Notes: generated by a model not told the origin, from the letters alone. 64,000 nt of DNA from Rhodovulum adriaticum (GCF_004345735.1 NZ_SLXL01000012.1:27962-91961), one strand, 5' to 3'. Positions 27,105 through 36,286 are shown, counted from the first letter of the stretch. Translations and numbers: made by a program.

Positions 27105-27736
27105 GCGCACAATTGCACCTGGACAACCTACAGATCACCTGCAACGGCGCCCCGCTGGTCGCGCTGGACGCCACCGTGCACGCCGGAGAGGTGCTGAGCG
27201 TCATGGGCCCCTCGGGCATCGGCAAATCCACCCTGCTGGCCGCAGTGATGGGCACGCTGCCCCCCGGTTTCGCAATGACCGGGCGCATCCGGCTGAACGG
27301 CCAGGACATCACCCACCTGCCGCCGGAAAAACGACGCGTCGGCATCCTGTACCAAGAGGAACTGCTGTTTCCCCATCTCAGCGTCGCGGGCAACCTGGCC
27401 TTTGCCCTGCCGCGCCACCTGAGGGGGCGCAACAAACGGCGGGCGCATGTCGACGCCGCCCTGGAACAGATCGGACTGGCAGGCTTTGGCCCGCGCGACC
27501 CGGCCACGCTGTCGGGCGGGCAAAAGGCGCGCGTCGCGTTGATGCGGATGCTGCTGGCAGAGCCGCGCGCCCTGCTGCTGGACGAACCCTTTTCGCGGCT
27601 GGATGCGGCGTTGCGCGGCCAGATCCGGCAGTTGGTTTTCGACCGGGCGCGGGCGCAGGGATTGCCGGTGTTGCTGGTCACCCATGACGCCGCGGATGCG
27701 CAGGCCGCCGGGGGGCCGGTGGTGGAGCTGGGCTAA
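27101..27736 (+). CDS. YnjD-like ABC transporter ATP-binding protein
   Basis: 211 residues, shorter than most importer ATPases, as usual for YnjD/ThiQ. Walker A GPSGIGKST, signature LSGGQKARVALMRML, Walker B LLLDEPFSRLD and the switch VTHDAADA are intact. The start overlaps the permease stop by 4 bases and the stop overlaps the convergent ion-channel gene by 4 bases (27733-27736). Confidence 0.92.
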   Translation: MSAQLHLDNLQITCNGAPLVALDATVHAGEVLSVMGPSGIGKSTLLAAVMGTLPPGFAMTGRIRLNGQDITHLPPEKRRVGILYQEELLFPHLSVAGNLAFALPRHLRGRNKRRAHVDAALEQIGLAGFGPRDPATLSGGQKARVALMRMLLAEPRALLLDEPFSRLDAALRGQIRQLVFDRARAQGLPVLLVTHDAADAQAAGGPVVELG

Positions 27737-28176
27737 CGTTCGTCCACCATGCCGCGCACCTGTTCGGACCGCACCCGGCGCAGGATTTCCACCATCAGCG
27801 CGGTGTATAGCCCGATATTCAGCAGCCCGTTGGCCGCGGCCATGCCGCCCAGGATGCGCCATTCAATCGGCAGCAGGATATCGCCGAACCCCAGCGTGGT
27901 GAACGCCACAAGCGAAAAGTAGGCCGCCGGTTCAAGGGTCTGGAACACCCCCACCCCGACAAAGGCCAGCGCCCAGATCCAGACAGAGGCCGTCATCACC
28001 CCCAGCACCATCAGCACCGCAGCGATCAGCACCAGCGCCAGCTTCGGCGGGTGCGGGCGGCGGATCAGCCACGGGTTGGCAAGCGTCACCAGCGTTTCGG
28101 CCAGCCAGAACGCCCCGGCCGCGATCAAGATCGTGGCCAGGATCAGGCCGGTGCCGATTCCGATTTGCAGCAACAT
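27733..28176 (-). CDS. Two-helix potassium-channel-family protein
   Basis: 147 residues with about four hydrophobic segments. The last two frame a pore loop whose filter reads TTLGFGD, close to the K+ channel TVGYGD/TVGFGD consensus. It is likely a small inner-membrane ion channel; the unusual Leu in the filter leaves selectivity open. It is 41 bases downstream of ppsA on the same strand and may be read from it. Confidence 0.8.
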   Translation of the reverse strand: MLLQIGIGTGLILATILIAAGAFWLAETLVTLANPWLIRRPHPPKLALVLIAAVLMVLGVMTASVWIWALAFVGVGVFQTLEPAAYFSLVAFTTLGFGDILLPIEWRILGGMAAANGLLNIGLYTALMVEILRRVRSEQVRGMVDER

Positions 28177-28217
28177 GGCCTTTGTGTCGCCGGAAACCGC
28201 GCTGCCGTCCAGCCCGC

Positions 28218-30584
28218 TCAGCCCTCGGCCGCTGCCACGTTACGCTTGACCGACAGGAAACTGTCGGGCGTGACCGAAATCGTGTCGATGCCATAGCCCA
28301 CCAGCAACCGCGCAAAATCCGGGTCGTTCGACGGCGCCTGTCCGCAGAACCCGACCTTGGCGCCGACCGCATGGGCGCGCTCGATCACCGAGCGGATCAT
28401 CCATTGCACCGCCGCGTTACGCTCATCGAACAGGGACGCCAGTTCGCCCGAGTCCCGGTCCACGCCCAGGGTCAGCTGGGTCAGGTCGTTCGACCCGATG
28501 GAAAACCCGTCGAACCGCTTGGCGAATTCCTCGGCCAGGATCACGTTAGAGGGCACCTCGCACATCACATAGACCTGCAACCCGTTTTCCCCGCGCCGCA
28601 GACCGTTTGCCGCCATGACCTCAAGCACGCGGTCGGCCTCTTCGGGGGTTCGGCAGAACGGGATCATCACGACCACATTGTCAAATCCCATCCGTTCCCG
28701 CAGGTGCCGGATCGCCTGGCATTCCAGCGCGAACCCCGGCCCATAGGCGTCGGAGTAGTAGCGCGAGGCGCCGCGAAACCCGATCATGGGGTTTTCTTCC
28801 TGCGGCTCGAACCCGCGCCCGCCCAGCAGATCGGCATATTCGTTGGTCTTGAAATCGCTCATCCGCACGATCACCGGCTCAGGATAGCTGACGGCGGCGA
28901 TCCGGCTGAGGCCCATCGCCAGCTTTTCCACGAAGAACCGCTTCTTGTCGGCATACCCGGCGGTCAGCGCATCGATCTGCTCGCGCGTCTCGTCGTCCAG
29001 CGTCTCGGGGTGGATCAGCGCCATCGGGTGCGCCTTGATCGCGTTGTTCACCACGAATTCCATCCGCGCCAGCCCCACGCCGCCCGCGGGCAGTCGCCAC
29101 CAGCGCAGCGCAGCCGAGGGGTTGGCCATGTTCAGCATCACCCGCGTTCTGGTCGCGGGCATCTCGGACAGCGCGATGTCCTCAACCTCGTAATCCGAAA
29201 TGCCTTGGTAGACGAAACCAGTCTCACCCTCGGCGCAGGAAACCGTCACCTCTTGTTCGTCATGCAGGATATGGGTGGCGTTTCCCGTACCCACGATGGC
29301 CGGCAACCCCAGTTCGCGGCTGACGATGGCCGCATGGCTGGTCCGGCCGCCATGATCCGTCACAATGGCGGCGGCGCGTTTCATGATCGGCACCCAATCG
29401 GGATCGGTGATCGAGGTAACCAGGATCGCGCCGTCTATGAAACGGTCGATATCGCGCGCGCTTTCGATCACACAGACCGGGCCGGTGGCAATCGCGCCGC
29501 CCACCGACAGGCCGGTCAGCAATTCCTTGCCCTTCGTTTTCAGGGTGTAACTGCGAAAGGCCGCGGCATCGGCGCGCGACTGCACCGTTTCGGGCCGAGC
29601 CTGCACGATGAACAATTCGCCCGTATCCCCGTCGCGCGCCCATTCCATATCCATCGGGCAGCCATAATGCCGTTCGATGGTGGCGGCCATGCGGGCAAGC
29701 TCCAGGATCTCGGCATCCGACAGGACAAAGCGGCCCCGCTCGGCGCGCGAGGTCGGCACGTTGCGGGTTGATCGCCCGTCGCGGCCGTAGATCATCTTCT
29801 TTTCCTTGGCGCCCAGGCTTTTTTCCAGGATCGGCATCAGGTCGGGCCGGTCTAGGAAGGGCTTGTAGACCTGGTATTCATCCGGCGTCACCGCGCCCTG
29901 CACCACGTTTTCACCCAGCCCCCAGGCGGCGTTGATCAGCACCATGTCCGGATAGCCGGTTTCCGTATCCAAAGAGAACATCACGCCAGACCCGCCGGTG
30001 TCGGACCGCACCATTTGCTGCACCCCGATGGACAGCGCCACCTTGGCGTGATCGAACCCCTTGAGTCGGCGATAGGTGATCGCCCGATCGGTGAAGAGCG
30101 AGGCAAAGCAGCGTCGGCAGGCGGCCAGCAATGCCTCTGGCCCCTGCACGTTCAGATAGGTTTCCTGCTGGCCTGCGAAACTGGCGTCCGGCAGATCCTC
30201 GGCGGTGGCCGAGGACCGCACCGCGACCGACACGTTTTCAACCCCGGCCCTGTCCGACAACTGGGCATAGGCGTCCCGGATCTGGGCCAGGATGTCGTCG
30301 GGCCAATGCCCCTCGCGGATCATCTTGCGGATGGCGGCGCCCGCCTCGGCCAATTCGATCCGGTGGCTGTCCAGCGCGGCCAACGTATCCGCGATGCGCG
30401 CGTTCAGATCGTTGTGGTCCAGATAGGCGCGGTAGGCATCGGCGGTGGTGGCAAAGCCGCCCGGCACCTTGATCCCCTGCCCAGCCAGGGTGGCCACCAT
30501 TTCCCCCAGCGAGGCGTTCTTGCCCCCCACGGTCGCCACATCGCCGCGGCGCAGGTCTCCGAACCATTTCACGAAATCGCCCAT
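28218..30584 (-). CDS. ppsA: Phosphoenolpyruvate synthase
   Basis: 788 residues, the standard length (E. coli 792). Order: N-terminal ATP-grasp (VGGKNASLGEMVATL, VAVRSSATAEDLPDASFAGQ), the phosphohistidine swivel domain with TDHGGRTSHAAIVSRELG, and the C-terminal PEP/pyruvate barrel with SIGSNDLTQLTLGVDRDS and GFCGQAPSNDP. It converts pyruvate + ATP to PEP + AMP + Pi for gluconeogenesis from acetate or lactate. Start 30584 has GGAGGA 6 bases upstream. A perfect FnrL-type box lies upstream at 30651-30664. Confidence 0.96.
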   Translation of the reverse strand: MGDFVKWFGDLRRGDVATVGGKNASLGEMVATLAGQGIKVPGGFATTADAYRAYLDHNDLNARIADTLAALDSHRIELAEAGAAIRKMIREGHWPDDILAQIRDAYAQLSDRAGVENVSVAVRSSATAEDLPDASFAGQQETYLNVQGPEALLAACRRCFASLFTDRAITYRRLKGFDHAKVALSIGVQQMVRSDTGGSGVMFSLDTETGYPDMVLINAAWGLGENVVQGAVTPDEYQVYKPFLDRPDLMPILEKSLGAKEKKMIYGRDGRSTRNVPTSRAERGRFVLSDAEILELARMAATIERHYGCPMDMEWARDGDTGELFIVQARPETVQSRADAAAFRSYTLKTKGKELLTGLSVGGAIATGPVCVIESARDIDRFIDGAILVTSITDPDWVPIMKRAAAIVTDHGGRTSHAAIVSRELGLPAIVGTGNATHILHDEQEVTVSCAEGETGFVYQGISDYEVEDIALSEMPATRTRVMLNMANPSAALRWWRLPAGGVGLARMEFVVNNAIKAHPMALIHPETLDDETREQIDALTAGYADKKRFFVEKLAMGLSRIAAVSYPEPVIVRMSDFKTNEYADLLGGRGFEPQEENPMIGFRGASRYYSDAYGPGFALECQAIRHLRERMGFDNVVVMIPFCRTPEEADRVLEVMAANGLRRGENGLQVYVMCEVPSNVILAEEFAKRFDGFSIGSNDLTQLTLGVDRDSGELASLFDERNAAVQWMIRSVIERAHAVGAKVGFCGQAPSNDPDFARLLVGYGIDTISVTPDSFLSVKRNVAAAEG

Positions 30585-30650
30585 CTGCACTCCTCCCATC
30601 GCGTCTGGGTTGTTCCGTGCAAGGCTAGGCACAGGGCGCATCGCCCTGCG

Positions 30651-30664
30651 TTGATCCGTATCAA
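30651..30664 (-). promoter_or_regulatory. FnrL box upstream of ppsA
   Basis: TTGATCCGTATCAA matches the FNR/FnrL consensus TTGAT-N4-ATCAA perfectly. It lies between the ackA stop (30680) and the ppsA start (30584), centred 73-74 bases upstream of the ATG, almost the same geometry as the box before the small lipoprotein gene. Confidence 0.65.
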
Positions 30665-30679
30665 GGCCGGGTGGGCCGC

Positions 30680-31876
30680 TCAGCCGGCCCCGGCCAGGCT
30701 GTCGCGCGCGGCCCGTGCGATCACGATTTCCTCGTTCGTGGGGATCACCAGGATGCGCACCCGGCTAAGGTCGGTGGAAATGATCCGCTCGCCCCGCAGG
30801 TTACGGCCGGTGTCCAGTTCCATCCCGATCCAGCCCATGCCCTCGCAGACCTTTTCGCGGATATGGGCCGAGTTTTCGCCGATCCCCCCGCAAAAGACCA
30901 AGGTGCTGATCCCACCAAGGGCCGCAGCCAGCGCGCCCAGTTCACGGCGGATGCGGAACACGAAATAGTCGATCGCCTCGCGCGCGGGTTCGGTGCCCGC
31001 GGCCTCCAGCGTGCGCATGTCGTTGGACAGGCCCGACAGGCCCAAAAGGCCGGACTGGCGATACAGCACATCCTCGATTTCCTTGGGCGTCATCCCCTCG
31101 TTCATCAGCATGTACAGCAGAACGCCGGGGTCCAGCTGCCCGCAGCGGCTGCCCATCGGCAACCCGTCCAGCGCCGAGAACCCCATCGAGGACGCAACCG
31201 AACGCCCGCCCATCAGCGCGCACATCGAGGCGCCATTGCCCAGATGCGCGACGATGGTCCGGCCCGAATGCAGGTGCGGCGCCGTCTTTTCCAGCGTTTC
31301 CGAAATGTATTGATAGCTGAGCCCATGAAACCCGTAACGCCGCACGCCCTGGTCGTAGAACTTGCGCGGAATCGCGAAGGTGTCGTTGACCCAAGGGTGA
31401 TGCCGGTGAAAGGCCGTGTCGAAACAGGCCACCTGGATGGCGTCGGGAAACAGCTCCAGCGCGGCGCGCGCGCCTGACAGGTTGTGTGGCTGGTGCAGGG
31501 GGGCCAACGGCTCGAACTGGGCCAGGCGGTCCATCACCGGCGGTGTCAGGCGGGTGGGTTCCGCGTAATCGGGGCCGCCATGGACGACGCGGTGGCCCAC
31601 CGCCGCAAGCCGCGCATCGGGGCGCTGTTCGCGCAGGAAGTCCACCACGCGGGCAAGCGCGGTGCCATGATCGGGCACATGATTGCGCCCGTATTCCTGG
31701 TCCAGTAGCACCTGCCCGTCGGCGCCCTTGGCCTTGATATGGGCGCGTTCCCCCTGCCCGATCCGTTCCACCAGGCCCAGGATGCGCGACTGCGGTTCGC
31801 CCTGCAGATCGCCCAGTTCGAAAAACCCGAATTTCAGCGAGGACGACCCCGCATTCAGTGTCAGTGCGTGGGGCAT
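30680..31876 (-). CDS. ackA: Acetate/propionate kinase
   Basis: 398 residues. It begins ALTLNAGSSSLKFGFFE; the family motifs HRVVHGG, RRYGFHGLSYQYIS, TIVAHLGNGASM, SMGFSALDGLPMGSRCG and FCGGIGENSAHIRE are all there. It interconverts acetyl-phosphate + ADP and acetate + ATP. It starts 4 bases after the stop of the phosphotransacylase fusion, so both are co-translated and form a reversible acetyl-CoA-to-acetate route alongside the Acs route at the left end of the window. Confidence 0.96.
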   Translation of the reverse strand: MPHALTLNAGSSSLKFGFFELGDLQGEPQSRILGLVERIGQGERAHIKAKGADGQVLLDQEYGRNHVPDHGTALARVVDFLREQRPDARLAAVGHRVVHGGPDYAEPTRLTPPVMDRLAQFEPLAPLHQPHNLSGARAALELFPDAIQVACFDTAFHRHHPWVNDTFAIPRKFYDQGVRRYGFHGLSYQYISETLEKTAPHLHSGRTIVAHLGNGASMCALMGGRSVASSMGFSALDGLPMGSRCGQLDPGVLLYMLMNEGMTPKEIEDVLYRQSGLLGLSGLSNDMRTLEAAGTEPAREAIDYFVFRIRRELGALAAALGGISTLVFCGGIGENSAHIREKVCEGMGWIGMELDTGRNLRGERIISTDLSRVRILVIPTNEEIVIARAARDSLAGAG

Positions 31877-31880
31877 GGGC

Positions 31881-33269
31881 CTAGCTCCGTCCACTCAGGC
31901 GGGCATCGTGCAGTGCTGCCACCGCGCAAGAGGCCAGCCGCGCCATGTCATCGTCCGAGCGCGAGTTCAGGATGATCGGTACCCGCGCACCCATCACCAC
32001 GCCAGCCCCCTCGGCATGGCTGATATAGGCCAGTTGCTTGGCCAGCATGTTGCCCGAATCGAGGTTCGGCACCACCAGCACCTCGGCCCGGCCCGCCACC
32101 TGCGAGGTGATCCCCTTGGTCCGCGCGGCCGAGATGTCCACGGCGTTGTCCATCGCCAGCGGCCCGTCCACCATACCGCCGGTGATCTGGCCGCGTTCGG
32201 CCATCTTGGACAACAGCGCCGCATCCAGAGAGGACGGGATATCAGGGTTCACGGTTTCCACCGCCGACAGCACCCCAACCTTGGGCACCTCTATCCCCAG
32301 GGAAATCGCCAGGTCGATGGCATTCTGACAGATGTCCAACTTGGTGCGCAGATCGGGCGCGATGTTAATCGCCGCGTCCGTGACCAGCAGCGGATGCGGC
32401 ACCCCCGGCACGTCCATCACAAAGACATGGGTCAGCCGGCGCCCGGCGCGCAGGCCGTTTTCCTTGCGCAGCACCGCCTTCAGCATCACGTCGGTGTGCA
32501 GATGCCCCTTCATCAGCGCGGCCGCCCGCCCCTCGGCCACCAGATCGACGGCAAGATTGGCCGCCCTTGCATGATCCGGCGCATCCACGATCTCGATCCC
32601 GTCCAGCACGGCGCCCAGCTCGGCTGCCGCGGCGGCGATCTTGGCGGCGTTCCCGATCAGGATCGGCGCGATGATCGTATGCCGCGCCCCCAGCAGCGCG
32701 CCGCCCAGCGATTTCGGCTCTTCGGGGGCGATCACGGCGGTCGGCAGCGGCGCCAGCGGCTCGGCCCGTTCGATCAGCGCGTCGAAATGGCGGTGCCGTT
32801 CGATCAGCAGGCCGGGGATTTCCAGATCCTCGAACACCATCTTGCGCGGTGGCGTCTGCACCTCGGCCTCGCCGGTCAGGATCACCGCACCGTCGGATTT
32901 GCGGATAACCTCGGTCGCCATGATCAGCCCATTGGGCGGGCACTTTTCGGTCACGGTCACCCGCGCCACCAGTTCGTCGCCCGCATGGGCGCGCTCCTTG
33001 AACACAAAGTTCTGCGCCCGGTACAGCGTCCCCGCCCCCGGCAGCACGTTGCCGATCGCCGCCGAGACCAGCGAACCCACCCACAGCGCGGGGGCGATCG
33101 CCTCTTGCCGGCCATCGCCATCGCCATCATGGCGGGCAAGGTGCATCGGGTTGTGATTGCCCGAGGCCGTGGCAAACACGTAGAAATCATCCTCGGTGCA
33201 GACCCGCACGATCTCGGCCGTATCGCCTGGCGCGATCTCTTCGAAGGTGCGGTTTTCCTCGATCCTCAT
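31881..33269 (-). CDS. Bifunctional MaoC-like hydratase / phosphate acyltransferase
   Basis: 462 residues. The N-terminal ~150 are a MaoC-type hot-dog domain (RTFEEIAPGDTAEIVRVCTEDDFYVFA, ASGNHNPMHL); residues ~165-462 are a phosphate acetyl/butyryltransferase (GHLHTDVMLKAVL, VFVMDVPG, TDAAINIAPDL, GPLAMDNAVD). This fusion is known as enoyl-CoA hydratase/phosphate acetyltransferase. The Ptb-like half would make acyl-phosphate for AckA (4 bases downstream); the substrate of the hot-dog half is not clear, perhaps crotonyl-CoA or another short enoyl-CoA. Confidence 0.92.
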   Translation of the reverse strand: MRIEENRTFEEIAPGDTAEIVRVCTEDDFYVFATASGNHNPMHLARHDGDGDGRQEAIAPALWVGSLVSAAIGNVLPGAGTLYRAQNFVFKERAHAGDELVARVTVTEKCPPNGLIMATEVIRKSDGAVILTGEAEVQTPPRKMVFEDLEIPGLLIERHRHFDALIERAEPLAPLPTAVIAPEEPKSLGGALLGARHTIIAPILIGNAAKIAAAAAELGAVLDGIEIVDAPDHARAANLAVDLVAEGRAAALMKGHLHTDVMLKAVLRKENGLRAGRRLTHVFVMDVPGVPHPLLVTDAAINIAPDLRTKLDICQNAIDLAISLGIEVPKVGVLSAVETVNPDIPSSLDAALLSKMAERGQITGGMVDGPLAMDNAVDISAARTKGITSQVAGRAEVLVVPNLDSGNMLAKQLAYISHAEGAGVVMGARVPIILNSRSDDDMARLASCAVAALHDARLSGRS

Positions 33270-33456
33270 CCCGATTCTTCCTTTCGTCGGTCATAGATGC
33301 GACCCATCCGCTGCACGGGTCGGGCCGCCTTGGCGCGGGCCTAGCATGCGGGAACGACAGCGCGGTAACAACGCCCCGCCCACGCAATGCGCACGCAAAC
33401 GGTCACCGCGCGCCCTGCCCCGGAAAACTGTTGCGGTTCTGATCGCGCCAAGGCTA

Positions 33457-33505
33457 CGTTTCCCGTGACTGGGATGTCTCCGCGCGCTGCGCGGGACGGG
33501 AAACG
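33457..33505 (+). promoter_or_regulatory. Nested hairpin in the leader of the exported-protein operon
   Basis: Perfect 10-bp arms CGTTTCCCGT (33457-33466) and ACGGGAAACG (33496-33505) enclose a second hairpin CCGCGC-GCT-GCGCGG (33480-33494). The outer arm ends 10 bases before ATG 33516, and the only Shine-Dalgarno-like purines (GGGAAA) lie within it. It could be a translational switch, an attenuator or a DNA operator. Confidence 0.55.
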
Positions 33506-33515
33506 ATTTGTTGGC

Positions 33516-35279
33516 ATGATGCTTTCGCAGATTTCTTTTTCGCGGATCACGATCCGGGCAATAGCGGCTGGCCTGGTGGCAGGTCTGGCCTTGGGCAGCA
33601 CCGCCGCCGGGGCAGCACAATCCATCGGGCGGCCCGGGGCGGTGCAACTGGCATTGCAGAATGCCGCCGCGCTGGAGGTCCGCTCAAAATCCATCATGGA
33701 GTTGCAGGTCTTTCGCAACGCCCAGACCGCGACCGGGCCGGGCGGATTGCGGCTGCGTCTGGTCTCGACCAAGCCGTCCACCAACGCCTGGTTCTTGCTG
33801 GAGGTAACCCAGCCCGGCATCGGGCGCGACACCTACCACCTGGAAAACACCGACCCGCACCATGTCACCGTCGGGCTGACGCCGGGGCCGAACCCCGCCC
33901 TGTCGCTAAGCGTGGAGGGCACCGAACACCTGTGCCGCCCCTGGTCCGGCGATGATGCGCTGGCCGCGGCGCGGGCCGAGGGCCTGCCCTACATGCCGGT
34001 CTGCAACGGACGGCTCAGCCTGCGCAACCCCGCCTCCGGCGCCCGCTCCAACCTGGAACGGACGGCCGAATTCCTGCGTGACAACGTTTCCTTCGGCGAA
34101 TCGCTGGTCGGCTTCGTCAAAAGCACGCTTTACAAGGACAAGTACCTGGAAAGCGGGGATGTCCTGGATACGGACGAGGCCGGGCGCGTGGCCGAACGGC
34201 TGGGGCGGGCACAGCTGGCCGACTACCCGGTGATGTATACGACCATGGCCTTTGACCTGGTCGGCGGCAGCACCGACCGGATGCAGATGGGCGCCTGGTA
34301 CGCCGTCGCGGGGGCGCCGGGCATCTATGCCAGCGCGATGCAACCGCGGATGATCCACCCCGACATCCTGAACCGCCGGGGCGAGGTCAACTGGCTGGAC
34401 GGGGTCGAAAGCCGGGCGGATGTCTACCTTGTCGGATTTGACATGTCGCAATTCGAGATCGGCTATGAAATCGGGACCGAGCATCCCCGCCTGGGCTGGT
34501 CGTCGCGCCCCTCGGGCGCGGGGCGCAACCACCGCATTCCCTGCCCCGACGGGTTCAACCGCCCAGCCCCCCTGGCAATGACCGGGATGCTGAACCCCGC
34601 CCATGCCAATCGCGCCGCCGCCACCTTTACCGGCGGGTTCAAGCGCGACCACGGCGCCTTTCGCTTCGGACCCAAGGCCACGACGAATTACGGGCACCAT
34701 TACGGCTTTGTGGTGCATGGCACGGTGCTCAGCCGGCTGCATCCCGACCTGGCCACGTTCTACGTGCTGAATGACGGCACCATCGGCATGAAGACCTGGA
34801 CCGAGGCCGACAACGCCACGCTGGGTGACATCCGGTTCGCCCGGCAGAACGGCGTCGCCCTGATCGAGGACGGCACCCCCGGCCCCCTGGTCACCAGTTG
34901 GGGCGGCGGCAACTGGTCCGGCTCGGCCAATGCCGACCTGCGCACCCTGCGCGCGGGCGCCTGCCTGAAACAAGAGGGCGACATACCCTTCCTCATGTAT
35001 GCGTGGTTCTCGACCGCGACGCCCTCGGCGATGGCGCGCACGTTTCAGGCCTATGGGTGCGACTATGCCATGCTGCTGGACATGAACGCGCTGGAACACA
35101 CCTACATGGCGCTTTACACCCCCGACGGTCAGGGCGGCATCGATCAGCGGCACCTTGTGTCGGGCATGGCCCGGATCGACGCCCGCCGCCGCGACGGCAG
35201 CCGCATTCCCCGCTTTATCGGTTATCCGGACAACCGCGATTTCTTTTACCTGTTGCGTAAAGAGGAGGACGGGACATGA
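33516..35279 (+). CDS. Exported protein with a phosphodiester-glycosidase (NAGPA)-like C-terminal region
   Basis: 587 residues from ATG 33516, which is directly followed by a signal peptide (ITIRAIAAGLVAGLALGSTAAGA). The N-terminal ~350 residues have no family I recognise and contain LENTDPHHVTVGLTPGPNP. The last ~250 contain GHHYGFVVHGTVLSRLHPDLATFYVL, then TSWGGGNW and YGCDYAMLLDMN, reminiscent of the NAGPA/phosphodiester glycosidase fold, though this is a distant call. The stop overlaps the next gene by 4 bases. A start further upstream would have no signal peptide. The substrate is unknown, presumably periplasmic or cell-surface. Confidence 0.65.
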   Translation: MMLSQISFSRITIRAIAAGLVAGLALGSTAAGAAQSIGRPGAVQLALQNAAALEVRSKSIMELQVFRNAQTATGPGGLRLRLVSTKPSTNAWFLLEVTQPGIGRDTYHLENTDPHHVTVGLTPGPNPALSLSVEGTEHLCRPWSGDDALAAARAEGLPYMPVCNGRLSLRNPASGARSNLERTAEFLRDNVSFGESLVGFVKSTLYKDKYLESGDVLDTDEAGRVAERLGRAQLADYPVMYTTMAFDLVGGSTDRMQMGAWYAVAGAPGIYASAMQPRMIHPDILNRRGEVNWLDGVESRADVYLVGFDMSQFEIGYEIGTEHPRLGWSSRPSGAGRNHRIPCPDGFNRPAPLAMTGMLNPAHANRAAATFTGGFKRDHGAFRFGPKATTNYGHHYGFVVHGTVLSRLHPDLATFYVLNDGTIGMKTWTEADNATLGDIRFARQNGVALIEDGTPGPLVTSWGGGNWSGSANADLRTLRAGACLKQEGDIPFLMYAWFSTATPSAMARTFQAYGCDYAMLLDMNALEHTYMALYTPDGQGGIDQRHLVSGMARIDARRRDGSRIPRFIGYPDNRDFFYLLRKEEDGT

Positions 35280-36286
35280 CCCACCCGCTGAAGGCGGTGG
35301 CGCTGGCTGCGGCCTGCATTCTGCCGCTGGCCCAGCCGGTCGCCGCCCAAAGCCTGGCCGAAGCCAACGCCCAGCTGTTCGACGAGTTGCGCAGCGTCCG
35401 TGGCGTCAGCGGCGCGCGGCTGGAACGGATCAAGGCGATCTTCGCCCGCTCGGGGTTTATGGGTCAGGGCAATCCCGCCATCACCCGCCACGCCATGAGC
35501 CGCGCCGAATGCAACGCGCGCGCGGGCGGCAACGCGGTTGCTGCCTATTCCAACCGCCAGTTCGAGCGGATCTGCGGCGCGAAATTCATGGCACCGCTTT
35601 ACGATCCCCGCACCCAACGCCCCGAGGATGCCACCGCCTGCATCGACCAGTTCGAATACCCCAACATCCCGTGCACCTACCCGGTGGTCTGGGTCAAGGC
35701 CAAGGAGGCGGCCGAGATCTGCGCCGCCGAGGGCAAGCGCCTGTGCGACGCCCATGAATGGGAGGGCGCCTGCGCGGGCGCCCTGACCCCGCCCGACTAC
35801 CGCTTCGACTTGGCCGCCGGGATGTCGGCCAGCGGCGCGGTCAACCGGATGCGCGCGGCACATAACGCGAAATACGCGCCCTCCAAGCAGTGGAGCTATG
35901 GCGCCAATTTCCGCCGCGGCGTGTGCGCCCAGGACAGCGTGAAAAGCCCGACCTGCCCCGGCGGCGGCTTTCGCAATTGCGGCTCTAACACCTATCCGAC
36001 GGGGGCCTTCAGCGGCTGCACCAGCCCGTTGAAGGTCTACGACATCAACGGCAACGCGGCCGAGCACATGAACCTGCCGCTATCGCCCGACCAGATGACC
36101 AGCCGCGGCAGCACCTCGCTGGGTGTGACCGAGATGAAGGGATCGTGGTTCATCTGGGACAAGTATCAGGCCCATCCCGACTGGTGCCGCTGGCGCGCGC
36201 CCTACTGGCACGGCAGCCGGGTGATGAGCCCAGGCAGCCACGAGAATTACCACCTCGGGTTCCGTTGCTGCAAGACCGTCAGGTAA
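35276..36286 (+). CDS. Exported SUMF1/formylglycine-generating-enzyme-like protein
   Basis: 336 residues with a signal peptide (AVALAAACILPLAQPVAAQ). The body has the SUMF1/FGE-sulfatase fold pattern: CIDQFEYPNIPCTYPVVWVKAKEAAEICAAEGKRLCDAHEWEGAC, YDINGNAAEHM (in place of the usual GNVWEW) and terminal HLGFRCCK, here shown as separate landmarks only. Many cysteines fit an oxidising periplasm. Most exported members of the superfamily are not true formylglycine-generating enzymes. ATGA overlap with the NAGPA-like gene makes the two one translational unit. Confidence 0.75.
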   Translation: MTHPLKAVALAAACILPLAQPVAAQSLAEANAQLFDELRSVRGVSGARLERIKAIFARSGFMGQGNPAITRHAMSRAECNARAGGNAVAAYSNRQFERICGAKFMAPLYDPRTQRPEDATACIDQFEYPNIPCTYPVVWVKAKEAAEICAAEGKRLCDAHEWEGACAGALTPPDYRFDLAAGMSASGAVNRMRAAHNAKYAPSKQWSYGANFRRGVCAQDSVKSPTCPGGGFRNCGSNTYPTGAFSGCTSPLKVYDINGNAAEHMNLPLSPDQMTSRGSTSLGVTEMKGSWFIWDKYQAHPDWCRWRAPYWHGSRVMSPGSHENYHLGFRCCKTVR

